DNA from: Variovorax sp. SG517 | Lineage (GTDB): Bacteria > Pseudomonadota > Gammaproteobacteria > Burkholderiales > Burkholderiaceae_C | Length of the DNA: 64,000 nt | Direction of reading: 5' to 3' | NCBI RefSeq assembly: GCF_013376045.1 | Contig: NZ_JABMJG010000014.1 | Coordinates: 92,068-156,067 of the forward strand | Part shown: positions 24,809 through 33,832 of the stretch, piece after piece | How positions within the stretch are numbered: the first letter of the stretch is position 1 | How the letters are laid out: each line of letters opens with the position of its first letter | Made by a program: the position numbers and the translations under genes | Notes under the pieces: generated by a model | Database searches by the model: none | What the model saw: the letters and a program-made list of their open reading frames with translations, nothing else | Told to the model about the DNA's origin: nothing

Positions 24809-24866
24809 AAATCCACCAATTGGAAGGGTGGAGGAGACAACTTGCCGCGCATACGTTTGCGCAATG
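24778..24866 (-). ncRNA. Candidate small RNA (about 89 nt) at the silent end of the invertible segment
   Basis: A minus-strand promoter (TTGCAA at 24895-24900, 16-bp spacer, TATACT at 24873-24878) would start an RNA near 24866. The RNA runs straight into the terminator ending at 24778. By eye it folds as a 5' hairpin (GCGCA/UGCGC), a CU-rich single-stranded stretch containing UCUCCUCC, a UCCACC/GGUGGA hairpin and the terminator. A CU-rich loop could pair with Shine-Dalgarno sequences, such as AAAAGGAGG in the porin leader. It could instead be a remnant leader of the silent porin. No coding frame is convincing. Confidence 0.4.
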
Positions 24867-24872
24867 AAATAA

Positions 24873-24903
24873 AGTATATCGACTGTTTGTTGCGTTGCAA
24901 CAA
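24873..24903 (-). promoter_or_regulatory. Minus-strand promoter with overlapping dyad
   Basis: The -35 TTGCAA and -10 TATACT, 16 bp apart, read toward the silent porin. A perfect dyad TTGTTGC-GTT-GCAACAA (24887-24903) covers the -35 element, which suggests an operator. The region also lies upstream of the plus-strand osmC-like gene, so a regulator bound here could control both directions. Confidence 0.4.
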
Positions 24904-24984
24904 GCAAGTGATGCTTTTCCCACACATAAATGGATGCTCGCGTGCATTTTGCCCGGCATCCCCCACCTGGAAGCCCGAAAAACC

Positions 24985-25434
24985 ATGGAATGCACAGTAA
25001 GTTGGACCGGAGACACAGGTACCCGATCGGCCATGGGCTTCGTTGCCGAGACCGGCAGCGGCCACGTCGTGATGATGGATGGCGCCCCGGATGCCGCCAA
25101 ACCCGAGAATGGCGGCCAGAACCTAGCGGCAAGGCCGATGGAGACTGTGCTGGCCGGTACGGGCGGGTGCACCGCCTATGACGTCGTGCTGATCCTGAAG
25201 CGCGGGCGGCACCGCGTCGAGCGCTGCAGCGTCAAACTGACCAGCGAGCGCGCGGAGAAGGACCCCAAGGTCTTCACGAAGATCCACATGCATTTCACCG
25301 TGGCGGGCAAGGGAATTCCGGCTTCGGCCGTGGAGCGCGCGATTGCCCTGAGCCACGAAACCTACTGCTCCGCCAGCATCATGCTGGCGAAGACGGCCGA
25401 GATCACCACCAGTTTCGACCTGATCGAAACCTGA
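24985..25434 (+). CDS. OsmC/Ohr family peroxide-response protein
   Basis: A 149-residue protein of the OsmC-like fold. The two redox cysteines are in TGGCTAYDVV (near residue 60) and HETYCSASIML (near 126), the arrangement used to reduce organic hydroperoxides with thiol help. The subfamily resembles the YhfA-like group more than Ohr proper, so the substrate is uncertain. The ATG at 24985 gives the conserved MECTVSWTG start. It lies inside the predicted invertible segment, convergent with coq7 (10 bp between the stops). Confidence 0.85.
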   Translation: MECTVSWTGDTGTRSAMGFVAETGSGHVVMMDGAPDAAKPENGGQNLAARPMETVLAGTGGCTAYDVVLILKRGRHRVERCSVKLTSERAEKDPKVFTKIHMHFTVAGKGIPASAVERAIALSHETYCSASIMLAKTAEITTSFDLIET

Positions 25435-25444
25435 GCCACTCAGC

Positions 25445-26074
25445 CTAGATGCGGTGCGCCAGCGTGGTCATCACGCGGGACGCCACCCGCATCATCGCCT
25501 TGGCCGGCGCCGGGAGTTCCGCCGCGCCGGCATCGACCGCCTGCGACGCATGGCGAGCCTCGTCGAGCTTCATTTGTTCGACCACCGCCCTCGAGGCGCT
25601 GTCTCCGGGCGGCAGGCGGTCGAGGTGGCTGTCCAGGTGAGCCTCCACCTGGCGTTCGGTCTCCGCGACGAACCCCAGGCTCAGCGGATCTCCCAGTCGG
25701 CCCGCCACCAGGCCGAGGCCGAAAGCACCTGCGTACCAGAGCGGATTCAGGATCGACGGGCGGGCGCCCAATTCATCGAGCCGTTGCCGGGTCCATGCCA
25801 GGTGATCGGTTTCTTCGTGTGCCGCCTCGATGAAGTGAGCGCGTAACCCTGGGTCGCGTGCCACAGCCGCCTGGGCCGTGTAAAGCGCCTGGGCGCAGAC
25901 TTCGCCGACGTGGTTCACGCGCATCAGTGCCCCGGCTTCCCGGCGTTCGGCCTCGCTCAACTCGCCCGTTGCCTGGGAGGGGACTGGAGTTGCGCGGGTA
26001 GCGTGGGGGCGGGCGAAAAGCGTGCGCAACGCCGAGTCTGCCGCGGTCAGAACTGAGTCGATCATGAGCGTCAT
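25445..26074 (-). CDS. coq7: Coq7-type demethoxyubiquinone hydroxylase
   Basis: A 209-residue di-iron carboxylate enzyme of ubiquinone synthesis that hydroxylates the demethoxyquinone ring. Iron motifs are visible: Glu in MRVNHVGEVCAQALY, EETDH near 88, Glu in ETERQVEAHLDSHL and the final E-x-x-H in MKLDEARHASQA. Hydrophobic helices near 112-135 would sit at the membrane surface. The ATG at 26074 is chosen; 26065 is an alternative. It is divergent from the active porin with 282 bp between the starts, and lies within the predicted invertible segment. Confidence 0.92.
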   Translation of the reverse strand: MTLMIDSVLTAADSALRTLFARPHATRATPVPSQATGELSEAERREAGALMRVNHVGEVCAQALYTAQAAVARDPGLRAHFIEAAHEETDHLAWTRQRLDELGARPSILNPLWYAGAFGLGLVAGRLGDPLSLGFVAETERQVEAHLDSHLDRLPPGDSASRAVVEQMKLDEARHASQAVDAGAAELPAPAKAMMRVASRVMTTLAHRI

Positions 26075-26214
26075 GGGGCTATTTGAACGCACATAGGAAA
26101 TGCCCTGTCACGGGCTCATCATTTTTCATAATGCGGTGTATCCGAGGTCATAAGTCCTTTGTTGCAGGCGTGCAACGAAACGCGCGGGCCATCCAAGATT
26201 TCGGGCGATTTGTT

Positions 26215-26243
26215 TTGCCCTGCCGCAGCGGCTCTGGTGCAAT
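26215..26243 (+). promoter_or_regulatory. Possible promoter of the active porin, with long leader
   Basis: TTGCCC (26215-26220) and TGCAAT (26238-26243) with a 17-bp spacer give a modest sigma-70 match. A start near 26250 would make a leader of about 107 nt, which contains AAAAGGAGG (26259-26267) far from the start codon and the working GGAG about 10 bp before the ATG. The rest of the 282-bp coq7-porin gap shows nothing else clear. Confidence 0.3.
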
Positions 26244-26356
26244 AGCATCAACTTCCCAAAAGGAGGTTGGCCCGGGGTCCGGTGGGAGCACAAAAGTGCC
26301 AGTCACGGTGAGCCCTTCGCACCGGAGCCCTATGTTTAACCTTGGAGAAACTTGCA

Positions 26357-27622
26357 ATGAAAAAATCTCTAGTTGCTCTGGCTGCCCTGGCTGTTGCCGG
26401 TGTTGCCTCGGCTCAGTCGTCCGTCACGCTGTTTGGTGTGGTCGACGCGTCGATCAGCGGCTACTCGAGCACCGCCCGCGACAACCGCGCGACCGTGTTC
26501 CCCAATGCTTTCGGCATCCCCGTCTACCTGAACCAAGGTTCGGTCAAGACCAGCCGTCGTGAACTGGCCAACTCGGGTTACAACTCGAGCCGTATCGGCT
26601 TCCGTGGTACGGAAGACCTGGGTGGCGGTCTGGCAGCCAGCTTCTGGCTCGAAGCCCCGATCAGCAACGACGACGGCCAGCGCGGCATTTCGACGTTCGC
26701 TCGTCGCTCGACCGTGAGCCTGTCGGGTGGTTTCGGTGAACTGCGCCTGGGTCGTGACTACACCCCGACGTTCTGGAACGACACCGTGTTCGACCCGTTC
26801 GGCACCAACGGCGTTGGTTCCAACCTGATCAACACGGCGAACGACGGTTTCAACAACTTCCTCGGTACGGCTCCGACCGCCGTTCCTGGCGTGCCCAATG
26901 TCGGTACGAGCAACTACGTTCGCGCCAGCAACACGGTCGGCTACTTCCTGCCGCCGAACCTGGGTGGCTTCTATGGCCAGTTCCAGTACGGCCTCAGCGA
27001 GAAGACCAAGTACAGCTCGGGCATCTACACGCCTGACGTTGCCAACAACTCGCGCCAAGGCCGTTACGTCGGTGGCCGTTTCGGCTACGCAAACGGTCCT
27101 CTGGACGTTGCCCTGGCTTACGGCAGCAGCACGATCGGCGACAACTACTACGCTGGTACGACCACCAAGGTCAACACCCTGAACCTGGGCGCTTCGTATG
27201 ACTTCGGTCCCGTGAAGCTGTTCGGTGAACTGTCGAAGGCCAAGAACAAGATCGACTACGAAGTGACGCCTCTCCTGGGCGGCCGTCCTGACATCGATCT
27301 GACCGGCTACCTGCTCGGCGTGACCGTGCCGGTCGGCGCTGGCCTGATCCGCGCTTCGTGGTCGCACGTCAAGTACGACCTGAACACGCCTGCCACGCTG
27401 TTCGCTGTGAACACGCCTGATCCCAAGGCCAACAAGATCGCTCTGGGCTACGTGCACAACCTGTCGAAGCGCACGGCTCTGTACGCAACGATCGCTCGCG
27501 TCAGCAACAAGAACGGTGCTGGCCTGACCGTTGGTGGCCCGTCGTTCTACAACAACGCAGCTGGCGCCTTCACCCCGAAGAGCTCCACCGGCTACGACTT
27601 CGGTATCCGTCACGCTTTCTAA
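26357..27622 (+). CDS. Active trimeric porin
   Basis: A 421-residue outer-membrane porin. The signal peptide is MKKSLVALAALAVAGVASA (residues 1-19), followed by QSSVTLFGVVDASI, the standard first strand, and a 16-stranded barrel ending in Phe (GYDFGIRHAF). The highly conserved DYTPTFWNDTVFDPFGTNGVG marks the third-loop region. Codons such as GGT and CGT are frequent, which in this GC-rich genome suggests strong expression. Its start has GGAG at proper distance. Its first 97 bp of signal-coding sequence are repeated in inverted orientation in the silent porin. A strong terminator follows. Confidence 0.95.
   Translation: MKKSLVALAALAVAGVASAQSSVTLFGVVDASISGYSSTARDNRATVFPNAFGIPVYLNQGSVKTSRRELANSGYNSSRIGFRGTEDLGGGLAASFWLEAPISNDDGQRGISTFARRSTVSLSGGFGELRLGRDYTPTFWNDTVFDPFGTNGVGSNLINTANDGFNNFLGTAPTAVPGVPNVGTSNYVRASNTVGYFLPPNLGGFYGQFQYGLSEKTKYSSGIYTPDVANNSRQGRYVGGRFGYANGPLDVALAYGSSTIGDNYYAGTTTKVNTLNLGASYDFGPVKLFGELSKAKNKIDYEVTPLLGGRPDIDLTGYLLGVTVPVGAGLIRASWSHVKYDLNTPATLFAVNTPDPKANKIALGYVHNLSKRTALYATIARVSNKNGAGLTVGGPSFYNNAAGAFTPKSSTGYDFGIRHAF
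26371..26467 (+). repeat. Porin inverted repeat, right copy (97 bp)
   Basis: Partner of 24623-24719 in opposite orientation, one mismatch. It starts 14 bases into the active porin (after ATGAAAAAATCTCT) and ends where the first surface-loop codons begin to differ. Confidence 0.93.
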
Positions 27623-27661
27623 TCTGACGCTGGCGTAAGCCAGCTTCGGTTAAAAAGTCAA

Positions 27662-27694
27662 AAGCCACTCGGCGCAAGTCGAGTGGCTTTTTTT
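27662..27694 (+). terminator. Intrinsic terminator after the active porin
   Basis: Perfect 10-bp stem AAGCCACTCG / CGAGTGGCTT (27662-27671 with 27680-27689), 8-nt loop and a run of seven T. It isolates the porin from the peptide transporter genes that follow. Confidence 0.9.
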
Positions 27695-27806
27695 CGTCCG
27701 GACCTTCCTCGGATTCCCTCGGGAAACCACGATGCGCACCCCCGGGGAACCCCCGTGCGGGCACGCACCTTGCACTGCTAGCATGCCCGTTCACTTTGTT
27801 TGCTGA

Positions 27807-28787
27807 ATGATTGCCTTCGTACTGCGCCGCCTGATCCAGGCCGTGATCGTGATGATCGCGGTCGCGTTCATCGCCTTCCTTCTTTTTCAATACGTCGGCG
27901 ACCCCGTCGTGTTCCTTCTCGGCCAGGACGCCAAGCCCGAGCAGATCCGCGAACTGCGCGCCGCATTGGGGCTCGATCAACCCTTCTTCGTGCAGTTCTG
28001 GCACTTTCTCGTGAATGCGGCGCAGGGCGAGTTCGGGCTGAGCCTGCGACAGGGTGCGAAGGTGTCTCGCCTGATCGGCGAGCGTTTCCCCGCCACGCTC
28101 GAACTCGCGCTGGTCGCCGCCGTGCTGGCGCTCTTCATCGGCATCCCGATGGGCGTGTACACCGCGCTGCGCCGCGGCACCTTCATGAGCCAAGTGTTCA
28201 TGACGGTGTCGCTGCTCGGCGTGTCGCTGCCGACTTTCCTCATCGGCATCCTGCTGATCCTGGTCTTCGCGGTCACGCTGGGCTGGTTCCCGAGCTTCGG
28301 CCGGGGCGACACGGTGAAGTTCGGCTGGTGGACCAGCGGCCTCTTCAGCGCCGACGGCTGGCAGCACATCGTGCTCCCGGCGGTGACGCTGGCGATCTTC
28401 CAGCTCACGTTGATCATGCGGCTGGTGCGTGCCGAGATGCTGGAAGTGCTGCGCACCGACTACATCAAGTTCGCGCGCGCACGGGGCCTGTCGAACCGCG
28501 CCATCCATTTCGGCCACGCGCTCAAGAACACGCTGGTGCCCGTGATGACCATCACCGGCCTGCAGCTCGGCGGCCTGATCGCCTTCGCCATCATCACCGA
28601 GTCGGTGTTCCAGTGGCCCGGCATGGGCCTGCTCTTCATCCAGGCCGTGACCTTCGCCGACATCCCGGTGATGGCCGCCTACCTCTGCCTCATCGCGCTG
28701 ATCTTCGTGGTGATCAACCTCGTGGTCGATCTGCTGTACTTCGTGGTCGATCCGCGCCTGCGCGTCGGCAAGGCGGGAGGGCACTGA
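27807..28787 (+). CDS. Peptide-type ABC transporter permease (DppB/GsiC class)
   Basis: A 326-residue inner-membrane permease with six predicted helices. Features of the DppB class are the N-terminal RRLIQAVIVMIAVAFIAFLL, the stretch LGLDQPFFVQFWHFL, and the coupling loop EVLRTDYIKFARARGLSNRAI near 216-236 that contacts the ATPase. It imports peptides or related compounds with the DppC-like partner at 31837. It starts an operon of six genes: permease, amidohydrolase, binding protein, permease and two ATPases. The gene is 1 bp upstream of the amidohydrolase ATG. Confidence 0.92.
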   Translation: MIAFVLRRLIQAVIVMIAVAFIAFLLFQYVGDPVVFLLGQDAKPEQIRELRAALGLDQPFFVQFWHFLVNAAQGEFGLSLRQGAKVSRLIGERFPATLELALVAAVLALFIGIPMGVYTALRRGTFMSQVFMTVSLLGVSLPTFLIGILLILVFAVTLGWFPSFGRGDTVKFGWWTSGLFSADGWQHIVLPAVTLAIFQLTLIMRLVRAEMLEVLRTDYIKFARARGLSNRAIHFGHALKNTLVPVMTITGLQLGGLIAFAIITESVFQWPGMGLLFIQAVTFADIPVMAAYLCLIALIFVVINLVVDLLYFVVDPRLRVGKAGGH

Positions 28788-28788
28788 C

Positions 28789-30060
28789 ATGGCGGCAGCC
28801 ACGCCCATGGTCCCGCGCCTGAAGGCCTCCGGCCGCGCGTTCGCGCACATCGCGAACTTCTACCCCGAGATCACCGCCTTCCGCCGCGACCTGCACGCCC
28901 ACCCCGAACTCGGCTTCGAGGAGGTCTACACCTCCGGGCGCGTGCGCGAAGCGCTGCGCGCCTGCGGCGTCGACGAGATCCACGAAGGCATCGGCAAGAC
29001 CGGCGTGGTCGGCGTCATCCGCGGCCGCTCGACGGCCAGCGGCCGCATGATCGGCCTGCGCGCCGACATGGACGCCCTGCCCATGCGCGAGGACAACGAC
29101 TTCGGCTGGCGCTCCGCCTGCGACGGCCTCATGCACGGCTGCGGCCACGACGGCCACACGGCCATGCTGGTCGGCGCCGCGCGCTACCTCGCCGAGACGC
29201 GCGACTTCGACGGCACCGCAGTGCTCATCTTCCAGCCCGGCGAGGAAGGCTTCGCCGGCGCGCGCGTGATGATCGAGGACGGCCTCTTCGACCGCTTCCC
29301 GGTCGACGCCGTCTACGCCATGCACAACTGGCCCGCCATGCCGGCCGGCACCGTCGGCATCAACCGCGGCGCGATGATGGCCGCGGCCGACCGCATCACC
29401 ATCGAGATCAAGGGCAAGGGCGGCCACGGCGCGCATGCCTACCAGACCATCGACCCGGTGATCGTCGCGGCGCACATCATCACCGCGGCGCAGACCATCG
29501 TGTCGCGCAACGTGCGCCCCATCGATGCCGCCGTCATCAGCATCTGCGCGATGCAGGCCGGCGACCTCGGCGCGATGAGCGTGGTGCCCGGAGAGGCGAC
29601 GCTGGTCGGCACCGTGCGTACCTTCAGCTCGCGCGTGCAGGCGCAGGTCGAGCAGCGCCTGAACGAGCTGTGCGCGGCCATCGCCTCCGGCTTCGGCGCG
29701 ACCGCCAGCGTCAAGTACGAGCGCATCTACCCGGCCACCATCAACACCTCGCCCGAGGCCATGTTCGCGGCCGACGTGGCCGAGTCGCTGGTCGGCGCGC
29801 GCAACGTCGAGCGCAGCATGGAGCCCAGCATGGGCGCCGAAGATTTCTCCTTCATGCTGCAGAAGAAGGCTGGCGCCTACCTGCGCATCGGCCAGGATGT
29901 GCGCGACGGCGCCTACCTGCACAACAGCCGCTACGACTTCAACGACGAGATCCTGCCGCTAGGCGCCGCGCTGCATGCCGGCCTGATCGAGCAGGGCATG
30001 CCGCTTGCCGCTACCCGCGGTGCGCAGCCAGGGAAAGCAGCCGCCACCGCGGCGACGTGA
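28789..30060 (+). CDS. M20 family amidohydrolase (hippurate/aminoacylase type)
   Basis: A 423-residue metal-dependent hydrolase of the M20D group. Motifs: HAHPELGFEE near 35, LRADMDALPM near 94, HGCGHDGHTAM near 117, FQPGEEGFAGA near 148 and GAEDFSFMLQ near 349. These residues bind the metal and hold the catalytic Glu. A lid dimerisation domain spans about 200-310. Such enzymes cleave N-acyl or amide bonds of amino acids. Being placed between the permease and binding-protein genes of a peptide importer suggests it processes the imported compound in the cytoplasm. No signal peptide is seen. Confidence 0.9.
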   Translation: MAAATPMVPRLKASGRAFAHIANFYPEITAFRRDLHAHPELGFEEVYTSGRVREALRACGVDEIHEGIGKTGVVGVIRGRSTASGRMIGLRADMDALPMREDNDFGWRSACDGLMHGCGHDGHTAMLVGAARYLAETRDFDGTAVLIFQPGEEGFAGARVMIEDGLFDRFPVDAVYAMHNWPAMPAGTVGINRGAMMAAADRITIEIKGKGGHGAHAYQTIDPVIVAAHIITAAQTIVSRNVRPIDAAVISICAMQAGDLGAMSVVPGEATLVGTVRTFSSRVQAQVEQRLNELCAAIASGFGATASVKYERIYPATINTSPEAMFAADVAESLVGARNVERSMEPSMGAEDFSFMLQKKAGAYLRIGQDVRDGAYLHNSRYDFNDEILPLGAALHAGLIEQGMPLAATRGAQPGKAAATAAT

Positions 30061-30091
30061 TTTGTTCGATTCCAACCCGAGGAGTGTTCCC

Positions 30092-31678
30092 ATGAGTTTC
30101 AAGAAGAATGTGGCTGCGGCCGCCGTTTTGTGCGCCCTGAGCGCCTTCAGCATGGTCGCCGGCGCGCAGACCATCCGCATCGCGAACCAGGGGGACGCGC
30201 TATCGCTGGACCCGCACTCGCTCAACGAGTCGCTGCAGCTGAGCACCACCGCCAACGTTTATGAAACCCTGGTCGGACGCAACAAGGACCTGAGCGTCGC
30301 GCCGCTGCTGGCCACCAGCTGGAAGCAGACCTCGCCCACGGTGTGGCGCTTCGAACTGCGCAAGAACGTGCAGTTCCACGACGGCACGCCGTTCACGGCC
30401 GACGACGTTCTCTTCAGCTTCGCGCGCGCCTCGGGCGATGGCTCGGACATGAAGTCGAACACCACCGACATCAAGGAAGTGCGCAAGGTCGACTCGCACA
30501 CCATCGAGATCGAGACCAAGGGGCCGTTTCCCATTCTTCCCGACGTCATCACGCAGCTCATGATCATGAGCAAGAAGTGGTGCGAGGAAAACAAGGCCGT
30601 CACGCCCGTGGACCGTCGCAAGGGCATCGAGAACACCGCCTCGTTCAAGGCGAACGGCACCGGTCCGTACCGCGTGCGCGAACGCCAGCCGAACGTGCGC
30701 ACCGTGTTCACGCGCAACCCGACCTACTGGGGCAAGATCGAAGGCAACGCGCAGGAAATCATCTTCACGCCGATCGCCAACCCGGCCACCCGCGTCGCCG
30801 CGCTGCTCTCGGGCGAGGTCGACGTGATGGAGCCCGTGCCGGTGCAGGACATCGCGCGCGTCAATGCCAGCCCCACCGCCCGTGTCATCGCCGGTCCCGA
30901 GCTGCGCACCATCTTCCTGGGAATGGACCAGAAGCGCGACGAACTGCTCTACTCCAGCGTGAAGGGCAAGAACCCGTTCAAGGACAAGCGCGTGCGCCAG
31001 GCCTTCTACCAGGCCATCGACATCGTGGGCATCCAGCGCACCGTGATGCGCGGCGCCTCGCGCCCGACGGGCCTGATGGTCGGCCCCGGCATCAACGGCT
31101 GGACCGAAGCCCAGGACAAGCGCCTGCCGCTGGACGTCGAAGGCGCCAAGAAGCTGCTGGCCGACGCAGGCTACCCGAACGGCTTCGAAGTCACCATGAA
31201 CTGCCCGAACGACCGCTACGTCAACGACGGCCAGATCTGCCAGAGCGTGGCCTCGAACCTCGCGAAGATCGGCGTCAAGATCAACCTCGCGGCCGAGACC
31301 AAGGGCACCTACTTCCCGAAGGTGCTGCGCCGCGACACCAGCTTCTACATGCTGGGCTGGACCCCGACCACCTACGACTCGCACAACGCGCTGACCGCGC
31401 TGATGGCCTGCCCCGACGACAAGACCGGAGCCGGCCAGTTCAACCTGGGCGCGTACTGCAATCCGAAGGTCGACGAGCTGACCAAGAAGATCCAGTCGGA
31501 AACCGACAAGTCCAAGCGCGACGCGATGATCAAGGAAGCCTTCGACCTCCACACCGCCGACGTGGGCCACCTGCCGCTGCACCAGCAGACGCTGGCCTGG
31601 GGTGTGAGCAAGAAGGTGTCGCTCACGCAGATGGCCGACAACTACATGCCGTTCAAGTGGATGAGCATCAAGCCGTAA
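30092..31678 (+). CDS. Family 5 extracellular solute-binding protein
   Basis: A 528-residue periplasmic binding protein with a Sec signal (MSFKKNVAAAAVLCALSAFS..., cleavage after AGA). It has the SBP family 5 pattern: TIRIANQGDALSLDPH at the mature N-terminus, VWRFELRKNVQFHDGTPFTADDV near 85 and GTGPYRVRERQP near 190. It captures the ligand for the neighbouring permeases. The RBS GAGGAG precedes the ATG. The family covers dipeptides, oligopeptides, glutathione and opines, so the ligand is open. Confidence 0.92.
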   Translation: MSFKKNVAAAAVLCALSAFSMVAGAQTIRIANQGDALSLDPHSLNESLQLSTTANVYETLVGRNKDLSVAPLLATSWKQTSPTVWRFELRKNVQFHDGTPFTADDVLFSFARASGDGSDMKSNTTDIKEVRKVDSHTIEIETKGPFPILPDVITQLMIMSKKWCEENKAVTPVDRRKGIENTASFKANGTGPYRVRERQPNVRTVFTRNPTYWGKIEGNAQEIIFTPIANPATRVAALLSGEVDVMEPVPVQDIARVNASPTARVIAGPELRTIFLGMDQKRDELLYSSVKGKNPFKDKRVRQAFYQAIDIVGIQRTVMRGASRPTGLMVGPGINGWTEAQDKRLPLDVEGAKKLLADAGYPNGFEVTMNCPNDRYVNDGQICQSVASNLAKIGVKINLAAETKGTYFPKVLRRDTSFYMLGWTPTTYDSHNALTALMACPDDKTGAGQFNLGAYCNPKVDELTKKIQSETDKSKRDAMIKEAFDLHTADVGHLPLHQQTLAWGVSKKVSLTQMADNYMPFKWMSIKP

Positions 31679-31710
31679 GACAGCGGGCCGCCCGTACGGC
31701 GGCCTGACCA

Positions 31711-31743
31711 TGGGCCCGCTTCTTGCGGGCCCATTCCTTTTTG
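31711..31743 (+). terminator. Intrinsic terminator after the binding-protein gene
   Basis: Perfect 9-bp stem TGGGCCCGC / GCGGGCCCA (31711-31719 with 31725-31733) followed by TTCCTTTTT. Within an operon it would lower expression of the downstream permease and ATPases relative to the binding protein. Confidence 0.65.
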
Positions 31744-31760
31744 CTTCACGATGAGAAATA

Positions 31761-31836
31761 ACCCCCACGCTTCCCTTGCTGCGCAAGGTCCGCTGCCCCC
31801 CGAGGGGGCCGCTTTTCATCTTGGGGCGGCCCGGCG
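31761..31836. repeat. Dispersed GC-rich intergenic repeat, copy 1
   Basis: Starts ACCCCCACGCTTCCC and contains a CCCCC-GAGGGGG dyad. Similar blocks occur at 52956-53060 and, more distantly, 60638-60727. Such elements are common between Comamonadaceae genes; their function is unknown. Confidence 0.45.
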
Positions 31837-32748
31837 ATGAAAAAAACATTAGCCCGCTGGCTCGACAGCGATGTCGGCTACAGCTTTCGCAACTCGCCCG
31901 TGGCGATCGTCGCGGCGTTCATTGCGCTGATCTGCGTGTTCTGCGCGGTGTTCGCCGGCTGGGTCTCGCCTCACAACCCCTTCGACCTGGCCTCCCTGGA
32001 ACTGGGTGACGCGCGGCTGCCGCCTGCATGGAGCGCCGAAGGCACCTCCAAATATCTGCTGGGCACCGACGACCAGGGCCGCGACATCCTCTCGGCCGTG
32101 ATCTACGGCGCGCGCATCTCGCTCATCGTCGGCCTGGTGTCGGTGGTGCTGTCGGTGGCCGTCGGCGTGGTGCTGGGCCTGCTGGCCGGCTTCTTCGGCG
32201 GCTGGCTCGACTCCTTCCTCATGCGCGTGTGCGACGTGATGCTGTCGTTCCCGCCGATCCTGGTCGCGCTGCTGATCGCCGGCGTCGGCCGCGCGCTGTT
32301 TCCCGCTGCGCACGAGTCGCTCGCCTTCGGCGTGCTGATCATCTCCATCTCACTGACCGGCTGGGTGCAGTACGCGCGCACGGTGCGCGGCTCCACGCTG
32401 GTGGAGCGCAGCAAGGAGTACGTGCAGGCCGCGCGCGTCACCGGCGTGGCGCCGCTGCGCATCATGCTGCGCCACGTGCTGCCCAACGTGCTGGGGCCGG
32501 TGACGGTGCTCGCCACGATCCAGGTGGCGACGGCCATCATCACCGAGGCCACGCTGTCGTTCCTCGGCGTCGGCGTGCCGCCCACTTCGCCTTCGCTGGG
32601 CACGCTCATCAGCATCGGCAACCAGTACCTGTTCTCGGGCGAATGGTGGATCACCGTGTTCCCCGGCCTGATGCTGGTGCTGATCGCGCTCAGCGTGAAC
32701 CTGCTGGGCGACTGGCTGCGCGACGCGCTCAACCCCCGCCTGCGATGA
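31837..32748 (+). CDS. Peptide-type ABC transporter permease (DppC/GsiD class)
   Basis: A 303-residue permease with an N-terminal OppC-N segment and five or six helices. Diagnostic parts are YLLGTDDQGRDILSAVIYGARISL near 73-96 and the ATPase-coupling loop KEYVQAARVTGVAPLRIMLRH near 190-210. It pairs with the permease at 27807 to form the membrane channel. The separation of the two permease genes by the amidohydrolase and binding-protein genes is unusual for this family. The next gene starts 13 bp later. Confidence 0.92.
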   Translation: MKKTLARWLDSDVGYSFRNSPVAIVAAFIALICVFCAVFAGWVSPHNPFDLASLELGDARLPPAWSAEGTSKYLLGTDDQGRDILSAVIYGARISLIVGLVSVVLSVAVGVVLGLLAGFFGGWLDSFLMRVCDVMLSFPPILVALLIAGVGRALFPAAHESLAFGVLIISISLTGWVQYARTVRGSTLVERSKEYVQAARVTGVAPLRIMLRHVLPNVLGPVTVLATIQVATAIITEATLSFLGVGVPPTSPSLGTLISIGNQYLFSGEWWITVFPGLMLVLIALSVNLLGDWLRDALNPRLR

Positions 32749-32761
32749 GAGAGGTAGCGCC

Positions 32762-33828
<1,067 letters not shown>

Positions 33829-33832
<4 letters not shown>

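Larger units (their letters stand above)
24720..26370. other. Predicted invertible segment (1651 bp) carrying osmC-like and coq7 genes
   Basis: The segment lies between the two 97-bp inverted repeats. Its right end holds the porin leader, ribosome site and the first 14 bases of the coding sequence (ATGAAAAAATCTCT). Its left end holds a terminator facing the silent porin and no start codon. Inversion would join the right end to the silent porin with the frame kept and would put the terminator end in front of the other porin. The osmC-like and coq7 genes lie wholly inside and should be unaffected. Direct evidence for inversion is not available from one sequence. Confidence 0.6.
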
